IMG/VR virus record: IMGVR_UViG_3300020129_000448
Coordinates: 1-39,508 of that record
Direction: 5' to 3' (one strand)
DNA length: 39,508 nt
Origin: a virus
This document shows positions 15,780 to 23,035 of this stretch, piece by piece. The translations under genes were made by a program, and so were the position numbers. Numbering within the stretch: position 1 is the first letter of the stretch; each line of letters opens with the position of its first letter. The notes beneath the pieces are model-generated. The model made no database searches and was not told the DNA's origin. It was given only the letters and a program-made list of their open reading frames with translations.

Positions 15780-17762
15780 AGCGTCCTGTCGCATCGGTCC
15801 GGCTTGCGAGGCTCCCGCCATAATTCCGCCAATCGCCGAGTTCACTGGCTGCGGTGCGTTGGTGCCCTGGAGCTGGCCGCTCGGCCCACCACCACCGCCC
15901 GGCAATGCCGCGGTCGGCGTGCCGTCCGGCATGGCCTGGCCGCTCTGCACCGCGGCAAACAACTGCGCCATCTTCTCGTCGTCCAGTTTCTTGGCCACCA
16001 GCTGGAACAGGTACTGCTGGCCCTGGGGCGTGTTGAACAGCAGTTTTTCCGTCTGGATCTCGATCATCGTTTCGTCCGGGCTCTCGTCACCGAGGCCCTT
16101 CTCGAGTGCCTGCCGCAGCGGGATGCGACCCTCCAGAGACCACTGCATGAGCATCTGCGCGTAAGGCAGGTTCTCGCCCTCTTCCGGCGGATACTCGGCC
16201 CAGAAGTCGTAGACGCCCTGGGTCATGTCGCGGGTGAGCTCCTGGGCTTTGCGGACGGACTGGCGCATGCCTTTGGGCTGCACGCTGCAGTACACCGGTA
16301 CGGTCACGTCGTAGTTTTCGACGATGCGGTCGGCAATTTCGGTGGCCATGCTGCCGACGAACGTCATCGCCTGCAACCCGCCATTCAGCACGTCGTCATA
16401 CGCGTCCTGGAGCATGCTCCTGATCAGCGCGCGGTCGTGGCCTGAGGTCGCGCCCGGTCCACCACCTGCCGCCGCCGAGGGCGCCTCCTCGTGCACGCTG
16501 CCGAGCATCAGGCCCATCAGCTCGTCGACGTCCTTGTTCGTGCCGGGGTGTGTCGCGGGAATGGGTGTGCCCGCCACGTACTGGGCTTTCATGGGCTGGA
16601 TGTCGATCTCGCGCGGCCGCCCGTTCTCGAGCACCAGGTCGGGCGACACGTCCGCGTTGGCCGGGATGAACCAGCCGCCGAACGCGTGCTGCCAGGTGTG
16701 CGCCAGTTTGGCGGTGGCCAGGTTGTTCATGCCCTGGAAGACCGACAGGAACGGCCACAGGAACGGCACGCCGCGTCGATCGGGGTCCGTCTCGGACGCG
16801 AAGTTGCAGCCCCACACCCACGTGCCGCACAACCGCGAGATGCCGAAGTCCGACGCCAGGTCGACCGCCGCCAGGCTGGTCTCGCCGCCGGCGTTGACGC
16901 GGTGGGCCAGGGTGATGTTGCTGCCGTCGGTGGCCGGCGCGGTGACGCCCTGGCCGATGTAGTACACGACGCTGCCCGGCCGCCACAGCTCGTATAGCGT
17001 GAACTTGGGATACGTGCCCCGCGACTGGCTCATGTAGTCCGGGTCGTAGCCCGCTCCGATGTGGCCCTCGTCGCCGAAGCGCCAGCGGTAGCCGCGCGCC
17101 TCGAGGTCCTCCTGGGCGTACTGCGAGCGCACCAGCAGCCCGTCGAGACGGTGGCCAGGGCCCAGGATGGGCAGGCACTGGTCGATGCCGATGACGCGGA
17201 TGCAGATCGGCACCTGGCGTGCCTTCCAGTCGAGCAGATAGTCGTCGTATTCGGACGCGGACTGCTTGACGCTCTGGCGTTTGAACTGGGGATACACCGA
17301 GCCGGCGTCGTCGACGAAGCTCGGCATGTTCTCCCAGCCGCCGGACGCCGGAAAACACAGCACCGCCGCGCTGCCCTGGTTGAACAGCATGTCCATCAGC
17401 GGTCGCCAGAACTGCCCGTGCTGCTCTTCGATCGCGGTGACGGCCGCATTGGCCCACACCTCGAGGTCGGATGCGCCGGTCCGCGCGGTGACCGACTTGC
17501 CCATCGGGTCGCGCCTGAGCCGTGGGCGTTTGCCCGAGAGCATCTGCACCGCGTGCAGCGGCACGGTGACCGCGTACGGCAATTTGATGGCGAGGTTGCC
17601 GGCGACCTGGGCGAAGTCCTTCGGCACGACCGGGTCCCAGCGATTGTTGAGCCAGTCGCGACAGTCGCGCACGCGCAGACGGCTGGTCTGGAACTCGTTG
17701 TACTTCGACCACCACATGGTGGCGAGTTGGCCGGGCGTCGGGACGTCGCGCTCGCGGGGCAA
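15732..17762 (-). CDS. Portal protein
   Basis: A 676-residue protein encoded downstream of the terminase genes and upstream of the internal virion genes. The N-terminus has WWSKYNEFQTSRLRVRDCRD and a helical stem region (AVTAIEEQHGQFWRPLMDM). It has the mixed alpha/beta pattern of podovirus portals, and it ends with a long Gln-rich helical and Gly/Pro-rich tail (from about 590). The dodecameric ring it forms would be the vertex for packaging and ejection. The start is TTG 17762; ATG 17717, 15 codons in, is an alternative. Assignment rests on size, order and overall pattern. Confidence 0.82.
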   Translation of the reverse strand: MPRERDVPTPGQLATMWWSKYNEFQTSRLRVRDCRDWLNNRWDPVVPKDFAQVAGNLAIKLPYAVTVPLHAVQMLSGKRPRLRRDPMGKSVTARTGASDLEVWANAAVTAIEEQHGQFWRPLMDMLFNQGSAAVLCFPASGGWENMPSFVDDAGSVYPQFKRQSVKQSASEYDDYLLDWKARQVPICIRVIGIDQCLPILGPGHRLDGLLVRSQYAQEDLEARGYRWRFGDEGHIGAGYDPDYMSQSRGTYPKFTLYELWRPGSVVYYIGQGVTAPATDGSNITLAHRVNAGGETSLAAVDLASDFGISRLCGTWVWGCNFASETDPDRRGVPFLWPFLSVFQGMNNLATAKLAHTWQHAFGGWFIPANADVSPDLVLENGRPREIDIQPMKAQYVAGTPIPATHPGTNKDVDELMGLMLGSVHEEAPSAAAGGGPGATSGHDRALIRSMLQDAYDDVLNGGLQAMTFVGSMATEIADRIVENYDVTVPVYCSVQPKGMRQSVRKAQELTRDMTQGVYDFWAEYPPEEGENLPYAQMLMQWSLEGRIPLRQALEKGLGDESPDETMIEIQTEKLLFNTPQGQQYLFQLVAKKLDDEKMAQLFAAVQSGQAMPDGTPTAALPGGGGGPSGQLQGTNAPQPVNSAIGGIMAGASQAGPMRQDALATQQVGAINTPTPG

Positions 17763-17780
17763 TGCTTACTCGGCCATCTC

Positions 17781-18215
17781 TCAGGCCGTCGCGCCCTGTT
17801 CGAGCAGTACCTGGCGCCGCGCGGATATCGCGTTCTCGACTGTGGCGCGGCCATTCGCCGCGGCGTCGAGCGCGTCCAACTCGGCGAGCGTTTGCGCTTG
17901 TTTGGCGAGATCGATGAGCTGCGCGGCGGTCAGCGTCGAGAGGTCCTCGACTGGGTCGGCGGCGGTCTTGGGCGGTGGCTCACCGCCTGTAGCCTGAGCT
18001 TCGGCGACCTCGTCGAGTGTCGCGTAGCGGACCGCCCACAGCTGGCGGACCTGGTCGAATTCGACGTGCAGGGCTGGCTCGGCCAGCAGCAGATCCTGGG
18101 CACTCGCGTCGGTCAGGCCCTCGATATCGACATACACTGTCGCGCTGTCTGAGTTCTCGAGTCGGGCCGCGAGCGCAACGGTTTGGTTCGTGTGTTGAGT
18201 GGATGCGGTCGGCAC
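17781..18215 (-). CDS. Hypothetical protein between terminase and portal
   Basis: A 144-residue acidic protein from GTG 18215. The first 65 residues look beta-rich (SATVYVDIEGLTDASAQDLL, then VEFDQVRQLWAVRYATLDEV). The last 55 form two or three helices (LTAAQLIDLAKQAQTLAELD, then AAANGRATVENAISARRQVL), resembling the small helical nucleic-acid or protein docking motifs found at the ends of phage head proteins. It is placed where neck or head-completion genes sometimes occur, but no clear family is recognised. Confidence 0.65.
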   Translation of the reverse strand: MPTASTQHTNQTVALAARLENSDSATVYVDIEGLTDASAQDLLLAEPALHVEFDQVRQLWAVRYATLDEVAEAQATGGEPPPKTAADPVEDLSTLTAAQLIDLAKQAQTLAELDALDAAANGRATVENAISARRQVLLEQGATA

Positions 18216-18244
18216 GTGACCAGTCTACGCCTCGTGTCTAGTCA

Positions 18245-19618
18245 TCACGGCTCGAGTGGATTGCGCCAATCCTCGCGCCCGTGCTTGCCGCCGACGAGTG
18301 CGCCGTGGTGCTTGATGCGGGTCGGCGTGCTGAGCAGGATGTCCAGCGCGCGCAGGCTCTCCAGTTTGCCGAACTTGTGCCAGGCCAGCGCCAACGCGCA
18401 TACACCATCGTCGTGCATGCCCTCCGGTGCACCGTAGTGCACCCCAGTTCGCGAATACTGGTACTCGAATGACTCCAGCTCGACCTGGAGTGGGCCCGAT
18501 GGGAATGCCACCAGATGCTGCTGGATGGCAACGGCCAGCCCTTCCATCAACTGCTGCTTGGAACGCTGCGAGAACACGAAGCCCTCGACGTTGCGGTGCT
18601 CGGCGTTGAGCGCCTGGTCGATGGGCCCGCCTGGTCCGGTGGAGTCGACCGCCGCGGGCAGTCTGCCAACCAGGTCCTTGACGCGGCGCAGGGTGACCTC
18701 CCAGTACTCCGGATGCGATGATGAATCCGATTCACGTTTCATCAAGCTCGCTGGATAGTGCGACTGGTTCCACCGCTCGGAGCGGCACACCGCGCCGTGA
18801 TCGCACAACGCGATGCCCCACGTCCAGTCGTTCGCGCGGGCCAGGTCCCAGCCCCAGCAGGCAGGATCGCACTCCAGGTGCAGCGGCTCCAGGCACGCGC
18901 GGATGGCAACGATGCCGAATGGGTTCCCTTCGTCATCCGACGGCTCAGCTTCGTACAGCTCGCGGAACACGTTTTCGGGCAGTTGCGAACGGGCATCGGC
19001 GACCTCGTCGGCATCCAGCACGCCGGCCTGGATGGCGTCGTACGCGGTGATTCGCGCGTAGTGCATGTCGTCGGCACCGGACTCTGCCCGCCGCGCCAGC
19101 AAGTACGCCCAGTTGCGCCTGCCCTTCACGTTGCCGATGATCCTGACCGGGCCACGCGTGGCCGTGAGCGTCGTCCTGAGCGCGTGCCAGGCCTCCTCGG
19201 AGCAGCGCGTGGCCTCGTCGATGACCGCGGCGTGGACGTCCTCGCCGTACAGACTGTCGGCGTTGTCGGCACTCTTGAAGCGCATCACGGCGCCATTGGC
19301 CAGCGTGATGCTGCACTCGGACTCGTTCGTCGTAAATGTACCGCTGGATAACCCGCGTTTGAGGCGGCGGAAGACGATGCGCGCCTGCTCGAGGATGGGC
19401 GCCACCCACCAGAACTCAAAGCCGCGACGTCCGAGCCAGGCCTGCTCGGTAAGCCAGACCATGCAGCCGACGGTCTTACCGGATTTGGTGGACGCTTCGA
19501 TGACGCTATAGCGGCAGGGCGAGTAGATGGCCTCGAGCTGCTTGGGGTACAGCGTCGGGCGGACGAACTCGACGTTACGAGGCGTCTGGGAGGCTGAGCG
19601 TGCTCGTGCCGTTGGCAT
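18245..19618 (-). CDS. terL: Terminase large subunit (packaging ATPase and nuclease)
   Basis: This 457-residue motor protein drives DNA into the procapsid through the portal and cuts the concatemer. Start ATG 19618 is chosen because everything upstream in frame is antisense-like Arg/Pro sequence over the small subunit. Walker A is ASTKSGKT at residues 42-49. Walker B is HAAVIDEA with D134 and E135. The coupling motif is RIIGNVKG. The nuclease part carries acidic residues in WGWDLARANDW, in AAVDSTGPGG, and in GMHDDGVCAL near the C-terminus, as expected of an RNase H-like fold. It overlaps the small subunit by 44 bases. Packaging mode (cos or headful) cannot be read from the sequence. Confidence 0.93.
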   Translation of the reverse strand: MPTARARSASQTPRNVEFVRPTLYPKQLEAIYSPCRYSVIEASTKSGKTVGCMVWLTEQAWLGRRGFEFWWVAPILEQARIVFRRLKRGLSSGTFTTNESECSITLANGAVMRFKSADNADSLYGEDVHAAVIDEATRCSEEAWHALRTTLTATRGPVRIIGNVKGRRNWAYLLARRAESGADDMHYARITAYDAIQAGVLDADEVADARSQLPENVFRELYEAEPSDDEGNPFGIVAIRACLEPLHLECDPACWGWDLARANDWTWGIALCDHGAVCRSERWNQSHYPASLMKRESDSSSHPEYWEVTLRRVKDLVGRLPAAVDSTGPGGPIDQALNAEHRNVEGFVFSQRSKQQLMEGLAVAIQQHLVAFPSGPLQVELESFEYQYSRTGVHYGAPEGMHDDGVCALALAWHKFGKLESLRALDILLSTPTRIKHHGALVGGKHGREDWRNPLEP

Positions 19619-19952
19619 GTTCGGCGTGGTCGAAGGCGATAGTGACACGCATGGATTGCGCGGACGGATCGGCCTGGGCGTCGGTAACGCGGTAGCCGGT
19701 GCGATCCAGCAGGTCGCGGATGGCGGACAGTCGGACCGAGTCGGAATCGGCTTTGTTGATGAGCTCCGCGAGCCCGGAGATGGCCGGATGGACCAGCGCG
19801 CGCAGGCGGTCCTCAGCTTTGGCAAGCGCTTGCGGCGACTTGCCGCCGTGCATGTGGCACACGCGCTGACCGGCCATCGGATGGTGCGCGCACTGCAGGC
19901 CGGAGCGTGCCTTGGCCTGGCAACGCGAGACCATGGGGTCACCTTTCAGCAT
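19575..19952 (-). CDS. Probable terminase small subunit / HGG-motif protein
   Basis: A 125-residue protein from ATG 19952, with AGGA upstream and overlapping the preceding stop; ATG 19934 is a second possible start. Residues 9-38 carry the pattern CQAKARSGLQCAHHPM, then VCHMHGGKSPQALAKAED, a zinc-like Cys/His region common in phage small terminase-type proteins. It is followed by helices (LISGLAELINKADSDSVRLS is not exact; the visible run is LAELINKADSDSVRLSAIRD) and LLDRTGYRVTDA. It directly precedes and overlaps the large subunit. DNA recognition for packaging is inferred from family and position. Confidence 0.7.
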   Translation of the reverse strand: MLKGDPMVSRCQAKARSGLQCAHHPMAGQRVCHMHGGKSPQALAKAEDRLRALVHPAISGLAELINKADSDSVRLSAIRDLLDRTGYRVTDAQADPSAQSMRVTIAFDHAEHANGTSTLSLPDAS

Positions 19953-20146
19953 GGGGTTTCCTGGGCCTGCTGGCGTTGGGCGTCCCACATCTCGCGCATG
20001 AGACCGGAGCGTTTTTCGGCGATCCACGCTCGGCGTGCCCACATGTACTGGGCGCGAGTCGTGTCTTTGACCCGCTCGGCGGAGCGAGCGCAGTTCTCCA
20101 TGTAGATCATCTGGCGAGCCATGCTGCGCAGGCGCTCCTGAGACAT
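19946..20146 (-). CDS. Small Arg/Met-rich protein upstream of terminase
   Basis: Sixty-six residues from ATG 20146, two bases after the upstream TGA. It is almost entirely helical and basic (LRSMARQMIYMENCARSAER, then WARRAWIAEKRSGLMREMWD). The stop overlaps the small-terminase start. It may be a cofactor of the packaging genes or simply a small early-late boundary gene. No recognisable domain. Confidence 0.6.
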   Translation of the reverse strand: MSQERLRSMARQMIYMENCARSAERVKDTTRAQYMWARRAWIAEKRSGLMREMWDAQRQQAQETPC

Positions 20147-20147
20147 G

Positions 20148-20375
20148 TCACGTGGCCCAATCCGACGGCTTGCGGGCTTTTGCACGGCGCGGAGCTGGCA
20201 GCGTTGGCGGTGGCCCGTCCCGGAGAAAACCCTCGAGGGTCTGCATGGTGATAGCGCTCAGGTCGACCACCTGGCGCACGCCGTTGACGTGCTGGACGCT
20301 CAGAAATGCGGCGTTGTGCGTGGTGCCGAATGACGCCAGGTTTGGCTCGAGCTCGACCAACAAAAAACGTCCCAT
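20148..20375 (-). CDS. Small hypothetical protein
   Basis: Seventy-five residues from ATG 20375, overlapping the previous stop as TGATG. A beta-like N-terminal half (GRFLLVELEPNLASFGTTHN, then AAFLSVQHVNGVRQVVDLSA) is followed by a helix and a basic proline-rich tail (PAPRRAKARKPSDWAT). A frame extension to 20501 lies over the upstream gene and is rejected. Function is unknown. Confidence 0.65.
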   Translation of the reverse strand: MGRFLLVELEPNLASFGTTHNAAFLSVQHVNGVRQVVDLSAITMQTLEGFLRDGPPPTLPAPRRAKARKPSDWAT

Positions 20376-20869
20376 CAGGCTCGCGCCTTGTCGTGCATGG
20401 CGACACGCTCGAGCACCCGGCCGAAGCTGGGAAATGGCTGTTTCCCGAGGGTCTGGGCACGCTCGTCGGCACGCAGCCTGGATTGGATTCCGAGCTGACA
20501 CCGCGGACAGATAACTTCGTGCTGATCCACAGGTAAATCCTGACGAAAGTCGTGGACATCGCCGCTGGCAATGGCGGCATCGAGAGTGGCCGCTGAGGCT
20601 TCAAACGAACTCGGATGCGCTTCGGCGAGCGGGTCCGCATCGGCGCCAGCGTAGCGGAACGAGAGTACCCGGTCCCGTTCCAGGTCGCGGTCGAACCAGC
20701 GGCGTGCACCCGCTTCGGTGATCGGCAGCCGTTTTTCCAGGCACCACGCCTTCAGGGAATCCCACGATTGGCGGAGGCGCAAGGGCTCGCTGAATTGCGG
20801 CTCGAACTCGGTGAAGAGCGCCTCGAGCTGATCGACGGAAATGGGCGGGTCGCGGTACGTCTCGGTCAT
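20375..20869 (-). CDS. Hypothetical protein with CxxC pair, next to the replication-organizer-like gene
   Basis: A 164-residue protein from ATG 20869, overlapping the upstream stop as ATGA. The first 75 residues are helical (LEALFTEFEPQFSEPLRLRQ, SLKAWCLEKRLPITEAGARR). A single CPRC stands near residue 125, so a zinc site would need a partner elsewhere. The tight coupling to the replication-organizer-like gene suggests a replication accessory role, but nothing in the sequence proves it. Confidence 0.65.
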   Translation of the reverse strand: MTETYRDPPISVDQLEALFTEFEPQFSEPLRLRQSWDSLKAWCLEKRLPITEAGARRWFDRDLERDRVLSFRYAGADADPLAEAHPSSFEASAATLDAAIASGDVHDFRQDLPVDQHEVICPRCQLGIQSRLRADERAQTLGKQPFPSFGRVLERVAMHDKARA

Positions 20870-21402
20870 CCAGAAATTCGTTCGTTCGTCCGTTTGTTCG
20901 TCGTGTCGATTGGCGGCCGCGAGAGCCGATCGAGGACCTCAGGCGGCAACTCGGCGTCCCCCCCAGACCCCCCGGGACTTAACGAACCGAAGGAAGAAAT
21001 TAACCCGGGACCGGGACCGGGACCGGGGGTCGCAAATTGCTGGCTCGTTGCTGCGCCATTTGCTCCCGTTTTGCGAGCATTTTGCTGTGGTTTTGCTCGT
21101 CCCGCGGCGGCCCGCACGGCGCCCAGCTCGGCGATCTTCGCGCGCGACCGGTTGTAGTCCAGGTAATCGTGCAGACGGAACCCGTCGTCGCACCGCTCCC
21201 ACAATCCGGAGTCCAGCAACCGCTTGACCGACGCTCCGACACCGGGCAATGCCGGCCACGCGCCATGTGGAATAAACCCGTCGGACCGCGTCGCGTCGCA
21301 ATAACTGATCGACCAGGCGTGTAACCCCATCGCCTGGAGACCCAGGCTCAGAATTTTCGGGTGGGCGTGCCAGCCCATATCAAGGCGGGCCACGATACTC
21401 AT
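20866..21402 (-). CDS. Phage replication organizer-like protein (winged-helix N-terminal type)
   Basis: A 178-residue protein from ATG 21402; an in-frame TAG directly upstream fixes the start. The N-terminal 95 residues match in pattern the DNA-binding domain of phage replication organizers: WHAHPKILSLGLQAMGLHAW, SVKRLLDSGLWERCDDG, then FRLHDYLDYNRSRAKIAE. A basic helix and a low-complexity hinge follow (four Pro-Gly pairs), and the tail is acidic and charged. Such proteins bind the phage origin and recruit helicase. The origin is therefore expected nearby, possibly inside this gene, but no iterons are obvious. Confidence 0.6.
   Translation of the reverse strand: MSIVARLDMGWHAHPKILSLGLQAMGLHAWSISYCDATRSDGFIPHGAWPALPGVGASVKRLLDSGLWERCDDGFRLHDYLDYNRSRAKIAELGAVRAAAGRAKPQQNARKTGANGAATSQQFATPGPGPGPGLISSFGSLSPGGSGGDAELPPEVLDRLSRPPIDTTNKRTNERISG
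21003..21030. repeat. Short hexanucleotide tandem repeat encoding Pro-Gly pairs
   Basis: The unit GGGACC occurs about four times in succession on the plus strand here and, read on the minus strand, encodes PGPGPGPG in the replication-organizer-like protein. It marks the flexible hinge between its DNA-binding and C-terminal parts and may vary in copy number. Confidence 0.7.
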
Positions 21403-21449
21403 TCCGATCTACTCGTCGCTGCAGGGTGCCCGTCACACTCATTCGCCAC
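21399..21449 (-). CDS. Possible leader peptide ahead of the replication-organizer-like gene
   Basis: A strong AAAGGAGG at about 21452-21459 (minus strand) has no long gene at the usual distance. A GTG at 21449 opens 16 codons (VANECDGHPAATSRSE) whose TGA overlaps the ATG of the next gene, so it could couple its translation. Spacing from the ribosome site is short (3-5 bases); ATG 21443 in another frame, better spaced, opens a 20-codon alternative. Either way a translated leader is plausible, but neither product has known similarity. Confidence 0.3.
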   Translation of the reverse strand: MANECDGHPAATSRSE

Positions 21450-21479
21450 GGCCCTCCTTTCGTCCATCAGATTCGCCTG

Positions 21480-22298
21480 TTACAGGAGCCCTTCGCGCGC
21501 CTTCTGACGTGCTATTTCCTGCTGCTCCCACTCCGCGCGGGCCAGCCGATCCTCCTCGTCAATGTCGCGACCCGGTGACGGAGCTGGTGAGGCGTCCGCC
21601 ACCGGCGCGGGCGACGACGCGCGCGCCGGCTGGGGGGAAGGTGCGCGCGTCTTTGGTGTGTCCTCCTCGTCGCGATCTGAGAAAATCTCGGTGTAGCGCT
21701 GGGCCTGGTGCGCCACGCGTTCGGGATCGTTGCGCTCTTCGATGACGGTGCGCGCGGTCTCCTCGAGCTCGTCGTCGTCGACCAGGGACTCGGTCCCGAA
21801 CGCGAACCGCTCCGCGCGTGCCAACGAGCGTTTCATCGCCATTTCGACTGGCTGGTGCCGCGCGACCGGGTTGTGGCGGATGCCCTGCACCTGCGCGCCC
21901 TGCGCCTCGGCCAGACTCACCCGACCGTACGCTTTGATCTCGCCATAGGTGACAGTGCGAATGGTCGTCTCGATGACGATGTCTTTCGGCGACCAGCCCC
22001 ACTCGACTTTCTCGTCGTTCGACAGTGGCCGCTGCACGAAGCCGCGGTACTCGTCGCGGTGATTGCGCCGCAGCAACTTGACGCGACCGTCGACGGTGAT
22101 CCACGGCTTGCCCTCGTACAGCGTGACGTCGTCCCCGGGCAGCAGGTGGTGCTTCTGACAGAACAACGCCAGCAGGTTGAGCTGCGCCGGCGTGCCCTTC
22201 TCGAGGCCCCAGCCGGACTCACGATTCAATCGGATTCTGCGCTCGAGTGACGACAGCGAATAGTCGCTGCCGTTCGTTCGTTCGATTGATTGGGTCAT
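21480..22298 (-). CDS. Probable single-strand annealing recombination protein (RecT/Red-beta-type)
   Basis: A 272-residue protein from ATG 22298, with GGAAGG upstream and overlapping the previous stop as ATGA. The N-terminal two thirds resemble phage annealing proteins: AQLNLLALFCQKHHLLPGDD, then VTLYEGKPWITVDGRVKLLR and HRDEYRGF, a long beta region, and NPVARHQPVEMAMKRSLARA followed by ERFAFG. The C-terminal 90 residues are Pro/Ala/Glu-rich and probably flexible. It follows a gene with a PD-(D/E)XK-like motif, the usual exonuclease partner, which supports a role in homologous recombination or replication restart. Pattern-level assignment; residue-level homology was not confirmed. Confidence 0.5.
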   Translation of the reverse strand: MTQSIERTNGSDYSLSSLERRIRLNRESGWGLEKGTPAQLNLLALFCQKHHLLPGDDVTLYEGKPWITVDGRVKLLRRNHRDEYRGFVQRPLSNDEKVEWGWSPKDIVIETTIRTVTYGEIKAYGRVSLAEAQGAQVQGIRHNPVARHQPVEMAMKRSLARAERFAFGTESLVDDDELEETARTVIEERNDPERVAHQAQRYTEIFSDRDEEDTPKTRAPSPQPARASSPAPVADASPAPSPGRDIDEEDRLARAEWEQQEIARQKAREGLL

Positions 22299-23035
22299 GT
22301 TGCCTTCCGTGCTGATGGATGAAGTTCGCTTTCGTCGCTGACTAGGAGTTGCGACGTGTACGGCCTTGGGTCGTGGTGTGGGTTGCGACACCTGTCGCCC
22401 TTCAGGCACATCAACCCAAAACCGAACTCGCATGACTCATGGTCATGCACACACTCGTCACGCTCATACGGTGCTGGTACTCCTAATGGATTCGGGTTGC
22501 CCCAACCTGCATCGTTGAATGGCACAACGAAATACGGCGTACCACTCGCGTCGCCTTTCCGCTGCTCCGAGCAATACTTCGGAAGCTGCTGGTTGACTTC
22601 CTGCACATCTCGACCCGTCAGGTAGAACATCTGACAGCGACCGCAGCACGGCCACGCTCGCGGTACATCCCCGCTCCAGATCGCGCGGAATCCATAGAAA
22701 TCGCCGTTGATGCCCATCCGCGAACACACGTAGAAAACACGTCGCGTCTGAAGTCGCGCGGCCAATACCGAGCGCATTTCAATCGAGTAATTCGCGCGGC
22801 GATGCAATGCGAATTTGGCGTCCACGTACACCAGCTCGCCCGCCACACTTTTGACCAGGTTGTCGGCCAACCAGCGCATCAAGTCTGGCGTGGGATCATC
22901 GTCCAAACGCTGTAATTGCCGAGCTCGAGCCGAGAGCTGCGCGGCGCCGAAGTCGAGCGGCTCGTTGCCGAGTTCGCGAAGATAGTCGGCCGTCGCTTTC
23001 TCCGCAGCGGCAAAGTTCTCCCATCGCGTGCTCAT
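22295..23035 (-). CDS. Cys-rich protein with PD-(D/E)XK-like motif, possible nuclease
   Basis: A 246-residue protein from ATG 23035 (ATGA overlap with the methyltransferase stop). Residues 48-74 read DPTPDLMRWLADNLVK, then AGELVYVDAKFALHRR: P50-D51 and D72-A-K74 have the spacing of a PD-(D/E)XK nuclease core, with an upstream helix and following strands (RRVFYVCSRMGINGDFYGFR). The C-terminal 100 residues contain nine or so cysteines (WPCCGRCQMFYL, KYCSEQRKG, RDECVHDHESCEFGFG, LMCLKGDRC), suggesting two zinc sites. Placed between a methyltransferase and an annealing-type protein, it may be a recombination or restriction-like nuclease. The active-site match is by eye. Confidence 0.5.
   Translation of the reverse strand: MSTRWENFAAAEKATADYLRELGNEPLDFGAAQLSARARQLQRLDDDPTPDLMRWLADNLVKSVAGELVYVDAKFALHRRANYSIEMRSVLAARLQTRRVFYVCSRMGINGDFYGFRAIWSGDVPRAWPCCGRCQMFYLTGRDVQEVNQQLPKYCSEQRKGDASGTPYFVVPFNDAGWGNPNPLGVPAPYERDECVHDHESCEFGFGLMCLKGDRCRNPHHDPRPYTSQLLVSDESELHPSARKAT

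Noticed and set aside
19619-19942. N-terminal extension of the large terminase
   Set aside because: The added residues are Arg/Pro-rich and antisense-phase to the small subunit; the ATPase domain starts normally after ATG 19618.
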